Below are positions 6,526 to 15,050 of a stretch of DNA of 33,938 nucleotides, one piece after another. Below the pieces are notes generated by a model. It had not been told where the DNA came from, did no database searches, and saw only the letters and a program-made list of their open reading frames with translations. The number at the start of each line of letters is the position of its first letter. Position 1 is the stretch's first letter. The stretch is taken from positions 1-33,938 of the forward strand of contig JANQWV010000019.1 in the NCBI GenBank assembly GCA_030729695.1. Reading direction: 5' to 3'. Both the position numbers and the translations under genes were made by a program. This DNA comes from Flavobacteriales bacterium. GTDB taxonomy: Bacteria; Bacteroidota; Bacteroidia; Flavobacteriales_D; Sanyastnellaceae.

Positions 6526-8513
6526 CTGCGAATCACACGTTCAAGTGTTCTTCCTCTTGAAGAATTTATTTGAACGAAATAAGTTCCGCGAGTTTCAGGC
6601 AGCTGAATACGCGCAACAACACTTCCAATTTTTCTTCGCTCAATAAATCTTCCATCTATGGAATAGATTGCAATTTCATCTACAATTGCACCGTTCGACG
6701 TAAGGTTCACCCAACCGTCTGAAGTTGGATTCGGGAACAACAAGAAAGTAGGAATACGAATTTCTTCAACTCCAACAATAGTGCTCATAAGTGTTTGAGC
6801 GCCTACTTGCACAGGGTCTGCACCTTCCGCGTCGTACATCGAACGGAAAGAGTTAATCGCTTCATTATCGAAGGTGAACATTTCTTCAAGATACTTCGGT
6901 GGAACAGTCTGATACATCAAACGAGCAGTCACGTGCAAGTTTCCAGAGAATCCGTTCAAAGGAATGTGAACTCGAATTTGATCGGTTCCGCTTCCTTCGT
7001 TGCCGTTCGGGAAGTGATTGAAGTTCGGGTCGTACAAAGCGTCACCCACAATCTTAGTGGTGTCGTAAGAAGCATGATTCACAGAGAAACCAATAGGAGT
7101 AAGACGGTTGTCTTTGAGCATCACATCGGCACGTTCAAGAACCGTAGTTCTGTTTCCGTTTACATCTCCCATGACCATTTCATAAATCTGAACTTGGTCT
7201 TGAGAAGTAATAAGGTCGTAGTGAGGTTCCCATGTGTTGTCTTCTCCAACAAGGCGATATTGATTATCCATTTTTCCAGAATGGAAGATTTCATTTCCAG
7301 CATCGTCAACCGCAATAATTTCAACATATGCGCGTCTTGATGGATAACCGCTTGGGAATTTGTGTCCAGCTAAGTTTGACAATTTAATTGAGTACTTCGC
7401 CGTGTCATTTTCAATGCCTGTTTCGGTAAGCGCAACAAGAGCCGTTTCAGTTTGAAGAAGAGTGGTTGTGCGTTCAATAGCGGTGTTGAAGTGTTCTTCG
7501 GTTGCGGTCACTCCTAAGAATGCTGCGTTGTTCTTTAGAAGGCCAAGCATGAATGTGTTTCCACCAACCAGCCAGTGTTGTCCATACGGTTGGCGTTGCG
7601 GAAGGAAGAGGTATCCCGACGCAATAACAACTCCTTCGCCTGTTTCGGGCATGTGACAACCCTGACATTCTTGTTGAAGTCCAGGTGTGTCGTTGTAAGA
7701 AGAGTTCAACCATTCGTGATAGGTGGCTTGTTCAATGAAGTCGTTTCCGGTGTAGTTTCCTTCCAAATCAGCGGTGTGCGTAGATAAACTATGACATCCT
7801 GCACAAGTCTCCGATTGGCGCATTTTAGCGTGTCCAAGAGGGCGGTAACCTACGAAGCTTTGCATCATAGCTTCGAAGATTGGAACCTCCTGCTCTTCAG
7901 TGATAAACGGACCGTAAATGGTATCTCTATGGAAGAAGAGATCTCCACTGAAATGTTTTCCGACACCTTGCGGACCGTCCATTTTTTGTTGGTGACATGC
8001 TCCACAATTAACCCCATCGAGTGCCAAAGAGTCTAAGGCAAGTTCTTCCATGGTGTAGTTCGGATTGTTTAAGTCTAGAAGATTTGTGAAGCGTCCAACT
8101 GGTGCGTGACAAGAGGTGCATTTGTTTACGAGTTCTTGTGAATGCGCTGGGTTAACTAAAATTTCGTGATTCACTTTGGCTTTCCAGAAAGGATCTTTGG
8201 CAGAGTTGGCCATCATGGTTCCTCTCCAATTGGTTGCTGGACTTACATCAGAACCTTCAGAATTTATATTAGCGAAATCAATTGGATCATCTCCGTGACA
8301 CCCGCCGCAACGTCCGGACCCAGTGAAAAAACCATTGTCACCAAAAGGAAGATTTGTTTGGGTTAACAGCTTTACCATTTCCACGCTTCCGTGATGTCCT
8401 TTTTTAGGTTTCTCATCGGACCATGAAATGTTGAACAAAGAGACCACTGTTAGAAGGACTAACAATGCTGTAATTGACTTATTCTTTGCGCAGAGTGTTG
8501 GGATTCTCGACAT
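6522..8513 (-). CDS. Multiheme c-type cytochrome with T9SS type A sorting domain
   Basis: An exported multiheme cytochrome of 663 residues from the chosen ATG. The signal peptide is near 13-32. Five CxxCH haem motifs are at residues 69, 132, 170, 237 and 283 (CGGCH, CTSCH, CGACH, CAGCH, CQGCH), with extra histidines between them as possible distal ligands. Residues ~300-580 form a beta-rich region. The last ~80 residues (LFPNPTSDGWVNL ... GTYFVQIN ... ERVIRR) form a T9SS type A C-terminal domain, so it should cross the outer membrane. I prefer ATG 8513 because the promoter elements at 8533-8562 would exclude the upstream TTG and ATG. The fold resembles cytochrome c-554-like proteins; the electron donor and acceptor are unknown. 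It is coupled to the downstream GNAT gene. Confidence 0.88.
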   Translation of the reverse strand: MSRIPTLCAKNKSITALLVLLTVVSLFNISWSDEKPKKGHHGSVEMVKLLTQTNLPFGDNGFFTGSGRCGGCHGDDPIDFANINSEGSDVSPATNWRGTMMANSAKDPFWKAKVNHEILVNPAHSQELVNKCTSCHAPVGRFTNLLDLNNPNYTMEELALDSLALDGVNCGACHQQKMDGPQGVGKHFSGDLFFHRDTIYGPFITEEQEVPIFEAMMQSFVGYRPLGHAKMRQSETCAGCHSLSTHTADLEGNYTGNDFIEQATYHEWLNSSYNDTPGLQQECQGCHMPETGEGVVIASGYLFLPQRQPYGQHWLVGGNTFMLGLLKNNAAFLGVTATEEHFNTAIERTTTLLQTETALVALTETGIENDTAKYSIKLSNLAGHKFPSGYPSRRAYVEIIAVDDAGNEIFHSGKMDNQYRLVGEDNTWEPHYDLITSQDQVQIYEMVMGDVNGNRTTVLERADVMLKDNRLTPIGFSVNHASYDTTKIVGDALYDPNFNHFPNGNEGSGTDQIRVHIPLNGFSGNLHVTARLMYQTVPPKYLEEMFTFDNEAINSFRSMYDAEGADPVQVGAQTLMSTIVGVEEIRIPTFLLFPNPTSDGWVNLTSNGAIVDEIAIYSIDGRFIERRKIGSVVARIQLPETRGTYFVQINSSRGRTLERVIRR

Positions 8514-8532
8514 ACGTTTTTTTTCTGTAGGC

Positions 8533-8562
8533 GAAAGATACATTTCATTCGCGTTAAGCAAA
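8533..8562 (-). promoter_or_regulatory. Promoter of the multiheme cytochrome gene (-33 TTTG / -7 TATCTTTC)
   Basis: On the minus strand TTTG (complement of 8559-8562) is followed after 18 nt by TATCTTTC (complement of 8533-8540), one mismatch from TAnnTTTG. The spacing fits the Bacteroidota primary sigma factor. Transcription would start near 8526, downstream of the ATG at 8543, which decides the start in favour of 8513. Confidence 0.55.
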
Positions 8563-8600
8563 AAAAATAATTGAAGGAAAGTTGGAAAATCTGCGATTTG

Positions 8601-8891
8601 TCAGGAAAAGACAATCTCCATCAATGGCGGCTCGCTGAATTGATCGTTGATTGCCTTGAGTAAATCGGTGCGCGATTGGAAAAGCTCGGCGCGCAAGGGG
8701 GCCGATTCGAAATGCAAATGAAGTTGGTTCCCCTTGATGGTTATCTGCTTGGTCTTTTTGTAGAGAATTGGACCAACGGCTTTTTCATAAGCTTCAATTA
8801 TCTGAAGCTCATTTAATTTGCGTTGAAGAGGAGACCTCTTGATCCACTCGCCAATGGCGTCTTTCAAGGAAAATTCATTTCTTGTGCTCAT
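8601..8891 (-). CDS. DUF721 / DciA-like protein
   Basis: A 96-residue protein with the DUF721 pattern: an N-terminal helix (FSLKDAIGEWIKRSPLQRKLNELQIIEAYEKAVGP), then a KH-like part ending in IKGNQLHLHFESAPLRAELFQSRTDLLKAIND. DciA proteins of this family help load the replicative helicase DnaB in bacteria without DnaC or DnaI; applying that here is inference. The start overlaps the recF stop by ATGA (8888-8891), so the two are translated together. In Bacteroidota this recF-DUF721 neighbourhood is one I recognise. Confidence 0.85.
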   Translation of the reverse strand: MSTRNEFSLKDAIGEWIKRSPLQRKLNELQIIEAYEKAVGPILYKKTKQITIKGNQLHLHFESAPLRAELFQSRTDLLKAINDQFSEPPLMEIVFS

Positions 8892-10015
8892 GGTTGGTGG
8901 GTTTCTTCAGGAAGGATAAAATTGTTTTGAAGGGAAATGGTTTCGAATTCCATTTCAACTTCAGCTAATAAGCGCGGAGTTTTTTCGAGGTCCGTATCTG
9001 AAAGGAAAATTTGCGACTGCGTATTGTCATTCAACCAGCGTAACAAAGATCGCAGACGATTGTCGTCGAGCTTCTCTGAAATGTCGTCCAGAATAAGTAA
9101 AGGTGATTTATTTAGAAGCCCCTTCGTGTATTCCAACTGCGCCAATTTAAGGGCGAGCAAGAAAGTTTTTTGCTGACCTTGTGAGGCGAATTTTTTCAGC
9201 ATTTTCCCTTGCAATTCGAAAATGATATCGTCTTTCTGAATTCCTTTGGTGGTGCGCTCTGCGTATATGTCACGCTCGAGACTTCCTTCCAACAGAGATA
9301 AATAATTTTCTTCGTTTACTTCCGATTCGTAGCGCAGAACGGGTAATTCCTCGGCTTGAGAAATTTCGTTGTAAATCGATTCGAATACAGGGGCGAAACT
9401 TTCAAAGAAGCTTTTTCGAGCAAGGAAAATCTGCGTGCCGCTGTAATTCAGTTGTTCGTTGTATATGGAAATAATTTCAGCCAGTTCTGACTTTCCGTAA
9501 CGGTTGTTTTTCAAGACAGCGTTTCGTTGGTCTAGAATGTGGTTGAACTGAATGAGCAATCGGAGATATTCTGAAGAAGTCTGCGACAAGGTCTGGTCGA
9601 GCCATCGGCGACGAACATCGCTCGCCTCGCGAATCAGGTCAATGTCATTCGGAGTAACCATAACCAACGGAAGAACACCAATGTGTTCCGACAATCGATC
9701 ATATGCCTTCCCATTTTTACTCACCTGCTTCTTTTTATCTCGAAAGAGTGCGTAAGAAATTTTTGCGGGTTCATCTTCGATTTCATACTCGCCATTGGCC
9801 GCACCTTGTTCTTTCCCGTCTTGAATGGAAAAGCTGTCGGTATGCGAAAAGTAGCTTTTGCAGAAGCTCAGGCTGTAGATAGCATCAAGGATGTTGGTCT
9901 TCCCAATCCCGTTTTTCCCCAATAAACAATTCACTCGGGGGCCAAAGCGGGCCTCGAAAGCGTCGTAGTTCTTAAACTGAAACAACTGGAGTTTATGGAG
10001 GGTAATTCTTGACAT
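8888..10015 (-). CDS. recF: DNA replication and repair protein RecF
   Basis: SMC-like ATPase of the RecFOR pathway that acts at ssDNA gaps. The 375-residue length is normal. Visible are LHKLQLFQFKNYDAFEARF at the N-terminus, Walker A GKNGIGKT at 33-40, YSLSFCKSYF, the MVTPNDIDLI segment, the ABC-type signature FASQGQQKTFLLALKLAQ and Walker B PLLILDDISEKLD, then the D-loop LSDTD. The start is the first ATG after the divergent intergenic region. It forms a two-gene unit with the DUF721 gene and is divergent from the TPR-ribH pair. Confidence 0.95.
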   Translation of the reverse strand: MSRITLHKLQLFQFKNYDAFEARFGPRVNCLLGKNGIGKTNILDAIYSLSFCKSYFSHTDSFSIQDGKEQGAANGEYEIEDEPAKISYALFRDKKKQVSKNGKAYDRLSEHIGVLPLVMVTPNDIDLIREASDVRRRWLDQTLSQTSSEYLRLLIQFNHILDQRNAVLKNNRYGKSELAEIISIYNEQLNYSGTQIFLARKSFFESFAPVFESIYNEISQAEELPVLRYESEVNEENYLSLLEGSLERDIYAERTTKGIQKDDIIFELQGKMLKKFASQGQQKTFLLALKLAQLEYTKGLLNKSPLLILDDISEKLDDNRLRSLLRWLNDNTQSQIFLSDTDLEKTPRLLAEVEMEFETISLQNNFILPEETHQP

Positions 10016-10049
10016 ACAATTAGAAGTGTCAAAATTATTCGGAATTTAG

Positions 10050-10057
10050 TATATTCG
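10050..10057 (+). promoter_or_regulatory. Candidate -7 box for the TPR-ribH operon
   Basis: TATATTCG matches TAnnTTTG except at one position and lies 17 nt before the ATG at 10075, within the 59-nt divergent gap shared with recF. No clear -33 element is visible. Confidence 0.4.
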
Positions 10058-10074
10058 CACCTCAATTTACGCAC

Positions 10075-10773
10075 ATGTCAAAGAAAAATATCGCAGACCA
10101 AGAAGTTAGCAACAACGAAGCTCATGCTTCAAACACAACTTCAAACTTTTTCGAAAAATACAGAAAGCCATTGATGGCAGTAGGTATTGCTTTGGTTGTT
10201 GGAGTTGGCGGATACTTCGCTTACGATGCAACAATTGCTCAACCTCGCGAACGTGAAGCGGCAAACGCTTTATGGAAGGCGCAGTATTATTTGTCAATCG
10301 ACAGTATTGACTGGGCTTTGAATGGTCATGAAGATGCTCCAGGTTTCCAAAGCGTTATTGATAACTACGAAGGGACAGATGCTGCGGAATTAGCGCATTA
10401 CGGCGCTGCTATTTGTTTCCGTACGAAAGGAGATTTCGGAAATGCATTGGCTCACTTCAAAGAAGTAAACGTTGACGATCAAGCGGTTTCTGTGTATGTT
10501 CTTGGAAATATCGGTGACATGAATGTAGAGTTGGGTCAGTTAGACGAAGCGGCGAAATACTTCGAGAAAGCAGCTGCTCAATCTAAATCAAACGGAACCC
10601 GCGACGCATTAGCTGGAGAGTACTTATTGAAAGCTGCTCGTGTATACATTGAGCAAGGCAACAAAGACAAAGCGAAAGAGACATTAGAAAAGGCAATGGA
10701 AGGTATCGACAATCGTTCTGCAACATATGTTGAGGCAGACAAAATGTTGAACTACTTGAAAGCGCAAGGATAA
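10075..10773 (+). CDS. YfgM-like single-pass membrane TPR protein
   Basis: A 232-residue protein with a hydrophilic N-terminus, one transmembrane segment at about 33-50 (LMAVGIALVVGVGGYFAY) and a periplasmic region with three or more TPR-like helix pairs (AELAHYGAAICFRTKGDFGNALAHF; YVLGNIGDMNVELGQLDEAAKYFEKA; AARVYIEQGNKDKAKETLEKA). The architecture matches YfgM-type proteins, which in E. coli associate with the SecYEG translocon and the chaperone PpiD; the role here is not proven. Its stop overlaps the ribH start (TAATG at 10771-10775). Confidence 0.8.
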   Translation: MSKKNIADQEVSNNEAHASNTTSNFFEKYRKPLMAVGIALVVGVGGYFAYDATIAQPREREAANALWKAQYYLSIDSIDWALNGHEDAPGFQSVIDNYEGTDAAELAHYGAAICFRTKGDFGNALAHFKEVNVDDQAVSVYVLGNIGDMNVELGQLDEAAKYFEKAAAQSKSNGTRDALAGEYLLKAARVYIEQGNKDKAKETLEKAMEGIDNRSATYVEADKMLNYLKAQG

Positions 10774-11261
10774 TGGCAACAGTTAATCTTTCAGAAGAAA
10801 GAGCAATTGTTCTTCCTGAAATTCAAAATCACCGAGTGGTTATTTTGGTTTCTCGTTGGAATGAAGAAGTAACAGAGAATTTATACAACGGAGCATTGGA
10901 AACACTGCTCCGTCTTGGTTTTCAAGAGTCTCAGATTGAAAAGGAATACGTTCCTGGAAGTTTTGAATTACCTCTTGGCGCGAAATGGGCGACTGAAAAG
11001 CCAGGCGTGACCGGTGTTATAGCATTAGGATGTATTGTTCGAGGAGAAACCCCACATTTTGAATACGTGTCAATGGCGACTGCTCAAGGTATTCAAGACA
11101 TAGGACTGCATTCAGGAAAACCTGTGGTGTTCGGTGTTCTTACCGATGATCACATTGAACAAAGTCGCGCTCGCAGCGGAGGTGTTCTCGGAAACAAAGG
11201 TGTCGACTGCGCTCAGGCATTGGTTGAAATGCTTGCACTGCAATCGAAGCTGAAGTCGTAA
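10773..11261 (+). CDS. ribH: 6,7-dimethyl-8-ribityllumazine synthase
   Basis: Penultimate enzyme of riboflavin synthesis. It condenses 5-amino-6-ribitylaminouracil with 3,4-dihydroxy-2-butanone 4-phosphate. The 162-residue length is normal. Motifs visible: VVILVSRWNEEVTENLYNGA, EYVPGSFELPLGAKW, the active-site GCIVRGETPHFEYVS with its conserved histidine, FGVLTDDHIEQSRARSGG and the C-terminal GNKGVDCAQALVEM. It is translationally coupled to the upstream TPR gene. No FMN riboswitch is visible upstream, and no other rib gene is in the window. Confidence 0.96.
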   Translation: MATVNLSEERAIVLPEIQNHRVVILVSRWNEEVTENLYNGALETLLRLGFQESQIEKEYVPGSFELPLGAKWATEKPGVTGVIALGCIVRGETPHFEYVSMATAQGIQDIGLHSGKPVVFGVLTDDHIEQSRARSGGVLGNKGVDCAQALVEMLALQSKLKS

Positions 11262-11290
11262 AATCACAAACTTTTTACTAAATTCGTTCA

Positions 11291-14200
11291 ATGCGCAAAA
11301 TTTTACTCATTGGATGCTTAAGCCTGTTGGTTCAGTTAGGACTTGCGCAGGTGGTTCATTTCATTGAGAACAAAGGTCAGTGGCCTTCGCAAGTGAAGTA
11401 CAGTGCTGCTACAGAAAACGGCAGGACTTTTTTCGAGAACAACGCCTTCACTCATCACTTCTTCGATTTGTCTGAAATAGCTAAGGCCCATGCTGGTAAG
11501 GAGTTTGAGCCTGTCATGCGCGGACACGTGTTTCGTCAAGTGTTTCGAAATGCCCACCCCGAAAAGGTTACAGCAGATGCCTTTCAACAAACGCGATACA
11601 ATTACTTTTTAGGAAACGATCCGTTGAAGTGGGGAAGAGACTGCCGCGAGGCGAAAGGATTTCGTTATCAAAATTTTTATTCAGGCATTCATCTGCACGT
11701 TTATCAAAACGACTTCTTCATGAAGTACGATTGGGAGTTGCAACGAGGTGCGTCACCTGCGCAAATTCAATGGACTTACGAAGGAACCGACGATGTTCGT
11801 GTGGAAGATGGAAGGCTTATTGTTCGCACTGCATTAGGTGAAATCGTTGAGCAAATTCCAATCGCATATCAAATGATTCCGATGGAAGGCGAGGCCGCGG
11901 GAAACAATCCGCCATGGAAGACACGCGTTGAATGCGCATTCGTGAAAAACGGAAATACCATTTCTTTTCGAGTTGGAAAGTATAATCCGAGATATGCTTT
12001 AATCATTGATCCCGAGCTCATCTTTTCTTCCTACAGCGGAAGTTTCGACGATAACTTCGGATATACCGCAACCTATGACAGTCAAGGTAATTTAATTTCT
12101 GGAAGCAGTGCTTTTGGACAAGGCTATCCAACGACAATCGGCGCCTATCAAACGACATGGGGGGGTGGCGATGGACAAGGAAGTTTGGCGGGAACAGATA
12201 TGGCCATTTCGAAATACGATGCCTTAGGAACTTTTTTGCAATGGAGCACTTTCTTGGGTGGTGCAAATGATGATTTGCCGCACAGCCTTATCTGCAATAG
12301 CAATGACGAACTGATTGTATTAGGAACGACTTCAAGTGGAAATTTTCCTGTAACATCCAATGCATTTGATAACTCATTTAACGGCGGTGCCAACTTCGCT
12401 CCGTTCGGTGTAGGTGTGCAATATGTAAACGGCAGCGATATCATAGTTGCGAAATTGAATGTGAATGGAAACACGCTTGAAGCTTCCACCTTTGTGGGTG
12501 GAACCGGTAACGACGGTGTGAATACTGCGGCAGGATTGAAGTTCAATTATGCCGATGAATTTCGAGGTGAAGTAGATCTTGATGCAAACGACAATGTCTA
12601 TGTCGTGAGTTCAACCTATTCAACCAATTTTCCGACAGTGAATGCATTTCAATCGAGCATAGGTGGATTGCAGGATGCGTGTGTCTTTCAACTTTCAAGT
12701 GATTTGTCGCAAATGAATTGGAGTACGTATTTAGGCGGAAGCGATGACGACAGCGGATTCAGTTTGGCTGAAGATAATGCGGGGAATGTCTTCGTGTGTG
12801 GAGGAACTCAATCGGTTGATTTTCCTTTAGCAGGAAACGGATACGGACAAGTTTTTAATGGTGGAAATAGCGACGGATGGATAGCAAAATTGAATCCTTC
12901 AGGAGCGTCGCTGCTAACTTCGACCTATTTCGGAAGCAACGTTTTTGATCAATTGTATTTTATTGAAACGGATAACGTCGATGATGTTTTTGTATACGGA
13001 CAAACGCGTGCTGCGAATTCAACCTTTGTTGTGAATGCCGCATTCAGTCAGCCCAACAGCGGTATGCTCGTTACGAAATTCCCGAATGATTTATCGTCGA
13101 TTGTTTGGAGCACCGTATTCGGAACGGGTGGTGGAGAACCGAATCTTTCTCCAACTGCATTTTTGGTCGATGTATGTGGAAAGATTTACCTCAGTGGATG
13201 GGGAGGAGCAGTGAATGAATACTCCACTATGGAAGCGGGATATACAACAGGTTTGATCACAACTCCTGACGCATTTCAAACTACGACTGACGGAAGTGAT
13301 TTTTATTTGCTAGTCTTGGAAGCCGATGCAAGTGCTGTTACATACGCCTCTTTCTTTGGTGGAAACATCAGTGCCGAACACGTAGATGGTGGAACCAGTC
13401 GCTTCGACCGAAAGGGAATTATTTATCAAAGTGTTTGCGCGGGTTGTGGTGGGAATAGCGACTTCCCAATTTTTCCTCCGAATGCTGTTTCAGCAATCAA
13501 TAACAACAGTTGCAACAACGGTGTTTTTAAATACGATTTCCAACTGCCGCTTACTGTCGCTAATTTCAATGCTCCACCCTTTTTGTGCGAAGGTTCAACC
13601 ATTCAGTTGGTAAGCACCTCTTCTTTAGCCGCTTCAGTTCAATGGCATTTCAGCGATGATAACTCTACCGTATTTGGAAACAGCGTGGTTCACACGTTCA
13701 ATACGCCTGGAACCTATACGATAACTTTGACAGCTCAGAACCCAAATACGTGCAATGCGGTAGATACTATTTCAAGAACAATTACTGTCGTTGCGCCAAT
13801 TGTTGAAACGCTCGCCGATGTTACTGTATGTAGCGGAATTCCTGTTCAGTTGGGACAAGTGAGTGCTGATCCGAATGCGGTTTATACCTGGACACCAAAC
13901 GATGGAAATTTGAGCGATGTGAACGGACCACTTCCGATTTTTACAGGAAGTTCCAACGCATCATATCAGTTGTTGGTTCAGCATGATGTGTGCACAGATA
14001 CACTGACTCAAAACGTTGTAGTTCCGCAATTGGAATTAACACTTCCCAATGACACTTCACTTTGTGTTCCTGATAATGTTGATCTCAATGCACTCGTAAG
14101 TCCTTCAACAGGAGACTTGATTTGGAGCGCTTCTCCAGACTTTTCGAATCCATTAAACACCAATTTCCAAGACCTCTCAATCAATGTTTTTGTAAACGGA

Positions 14201-15043
14201 ATGCAAACGTATTTCGCGCAATTGACTAGTCAAGGTTGCACCGTTGAAGACAGCGTTTCAGTTTTCATGGTTGGTGATCAAGCAACTATTCAAGGCGATT
14301 TTACAGCGTGCTACGGCGACACGGTTTCATTGTCTGTGTTGAATCCAAATCCGACATTTAATTACCAGTGGCAATCAAATGCGCAGTTGTTAAGCGGACA
14401 AGGGACTTCTTCGGTTGAGTTTATAATTACAGCAGGTACAACAGTGTCTGTTTCTGCCGCAACACCAAGCGGATGTTTCGCTCAAGACACTGTTCAAGTT
14501 GCGGTGAGTGCGTTGAATGCTTCGACAATTGATGCGAGTGCGACACCAGCTGTTGTTTTGGTAGGGACGAACGTCCAGTTGAATGCGAGTCCTATTAATG
14601 CCGGTTATAATTATGTCTGGACACCCAATATTGGATTAAGCAATGCCAACATTCACAATCCAAATGCTTTTGTTGAAACGACTACAACCTACAATGTAGC
14701 GGTCTCTGATGGTGATTGCATTCAGCAGGATAGTGTCACGGTGCGCGTGGTCGATTTTATATGTGGAAGACCAACCGTGTACGTTCCGAACGCCTTCACT
14801 CCGAATTTAGATCAAGCGAACGATTGGTTATACGTGAGAGGTAACTTCATCACAGAATTAAACTTCAAGGTCTTCGATCGTTGGGGTGAATTGGTTTTCG
14901 AAACACAAGATCAAAGTATTGGTTGGAATGGCTATTACAAAGGGAAGAAAGTAGATCCCGCTGTCTTTGTGTACTACCTCCGCACTGTGTGTGAGGGTGG
15001 AGAAATATATTTCGAAGAGGGAAATATTACGGTGCTAGAATAA
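11291..15043 (+). CDS. Giant SBBP/PKD-repeat exported protein with T9SS type B (gliding-motility-type) C-terminal domain
   Basis: A 1250-residue secreted protein. A signal peptide (ends ...QLGLAQ) is followed by FIENKGQWPSQVKYSA, the start of an N-terminal domain common in such proteins. Residues ~250-740 carry SBBP-type beta-propeller repeats, with recurring 'GG..DD', 'GTTSSGNFP' and 'D..I.KL' patterns. A PKD domain lies at about 756-840. Ig-like modules rich in paired cysteines follow. From about 1160 the type B C-terminal domain reads VYVPNAFTPNLDQANDWLYV, FDRWGELVF, WNGYYKGKKVDPAVFVYYL. Type B domains send cargo through T9SS for surface attachment or release. The PorP/SprF gene begins 7 nt downstream, a known pairing. 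The ligand or substrate is unknown. Confidence 0.9.
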   Translation: MRKILLIGCLSLLVQLGLAQVVHFIENKGQWPSQVKYSAATENGRTFFENNAFTHHFFDLSEIAKAHAGKEFEPVMRGHVFRQVFRNAHPEKVTADAFQQTRYNYFLGNDPLKWGRDCREAKGFRYQNFYSGIHLHVYQNDFFMKYDWELQRGASPAQIQWTYEGTDDVRVEDGRLIVRTALGEIVEQIPIAYQMIPMEGEAAGNNPPWKTRVECAFVKNGNTISFRVGKYNPRYALIIDPELIFSSYSGSFDDNFGYTATYDSQGNLISGSSAFGQGYPTTIGAYQTTWGGGDGQGSLAGTDMAISKYDALGTFLQWSTFLGGANDDLPHSLICNSNDELIVLGTTSSGNFPVTSNAFDNSFNGGANFAPFGVGVQYVNGSDIIVAKLNVNGNTLEASTFVGGTGNDGVNTAAGLKFNYADEFRGEVDLDANDNVYVVSSTYSTNFPTVNAFQSSIGGLQDACVFQLSSDLSQMNWSTYLGGSDDDSGFSLAEDNAGNVFVCGGTQSVDFPLAGNGYGQVFNGGNSDGWIAKLNPSGASLLTSTYFGSNVFDQLYFIETDNVDDVFVYGQTRAANSTFVVNAAFSQPNSGMLVTKFPNDLSSIVWSTVFGTGGGEPNLSPTAFLVDVCGKIYLSGWGGAVNEYSTMEAGYTTGLITTPDAFQTTTDGSDFYLLVLEADASAVTYASFFGGNISAEHVDGGTSRFDRKGIIYQSVCAGCGGNSDFPIFPPNAVSAINNNSCNNGVFKYDFQLPLTVANFNAPPFLCEGSTIQLVSTSSLAASVQWHFSDDNSTVFGNSVVHTFNTPGTYTITLTAQNPNTCNAVDTISRTITVVAPIVETLADVTVCSGIPVQLGQVSADPNAVYTWTPNDGNLSDVNGPLPIFTGSSNASYQLLVQHDVCTDTLTQNVVVPQLELTLPNDTSLCVPDNVDLNALVSPSTGDLIWSASPDFSNPLNTNFQDLSINVFVNGMQTYFAQLTSQGCTVEDSVSVFMVGDQATIQGDFTACYGDTVSLSVLNPNPTFNYQWQSNAQLLSGQGTSSVEFIITAGTTVSVSAATPSGCFAQDTVQVAVSALNASTIDASATPAVVLVGTNVQLNASPINAGYNYVWTPNIGLSNANIHNPNAFVETTTTYNVAVSDGDCIQQDSVTVRVVDFICGRPTVYVPNAFTPNLDQANDWLYVRGNFITELNFKVFDRWGELVFETQDQSIGWNGYYKGKKVDPAVFVYYLRTVCEGGEIYFEEGNITVLE

Positions 15044-15050
15044 GATCAGA

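Noticed and set aside
6795-7340. 181-codon plus-strand open frame opposite the cytochrome
   Set aside because: Lies fully within the haem protein gene on the other strand, is low-complexity and has no recognisable domain.
12148-12546. Minus-strand open frame opposite the SBBP repeats
   Set aside because: Composition follows the repeat codons of the opposite gene; no domain visible.
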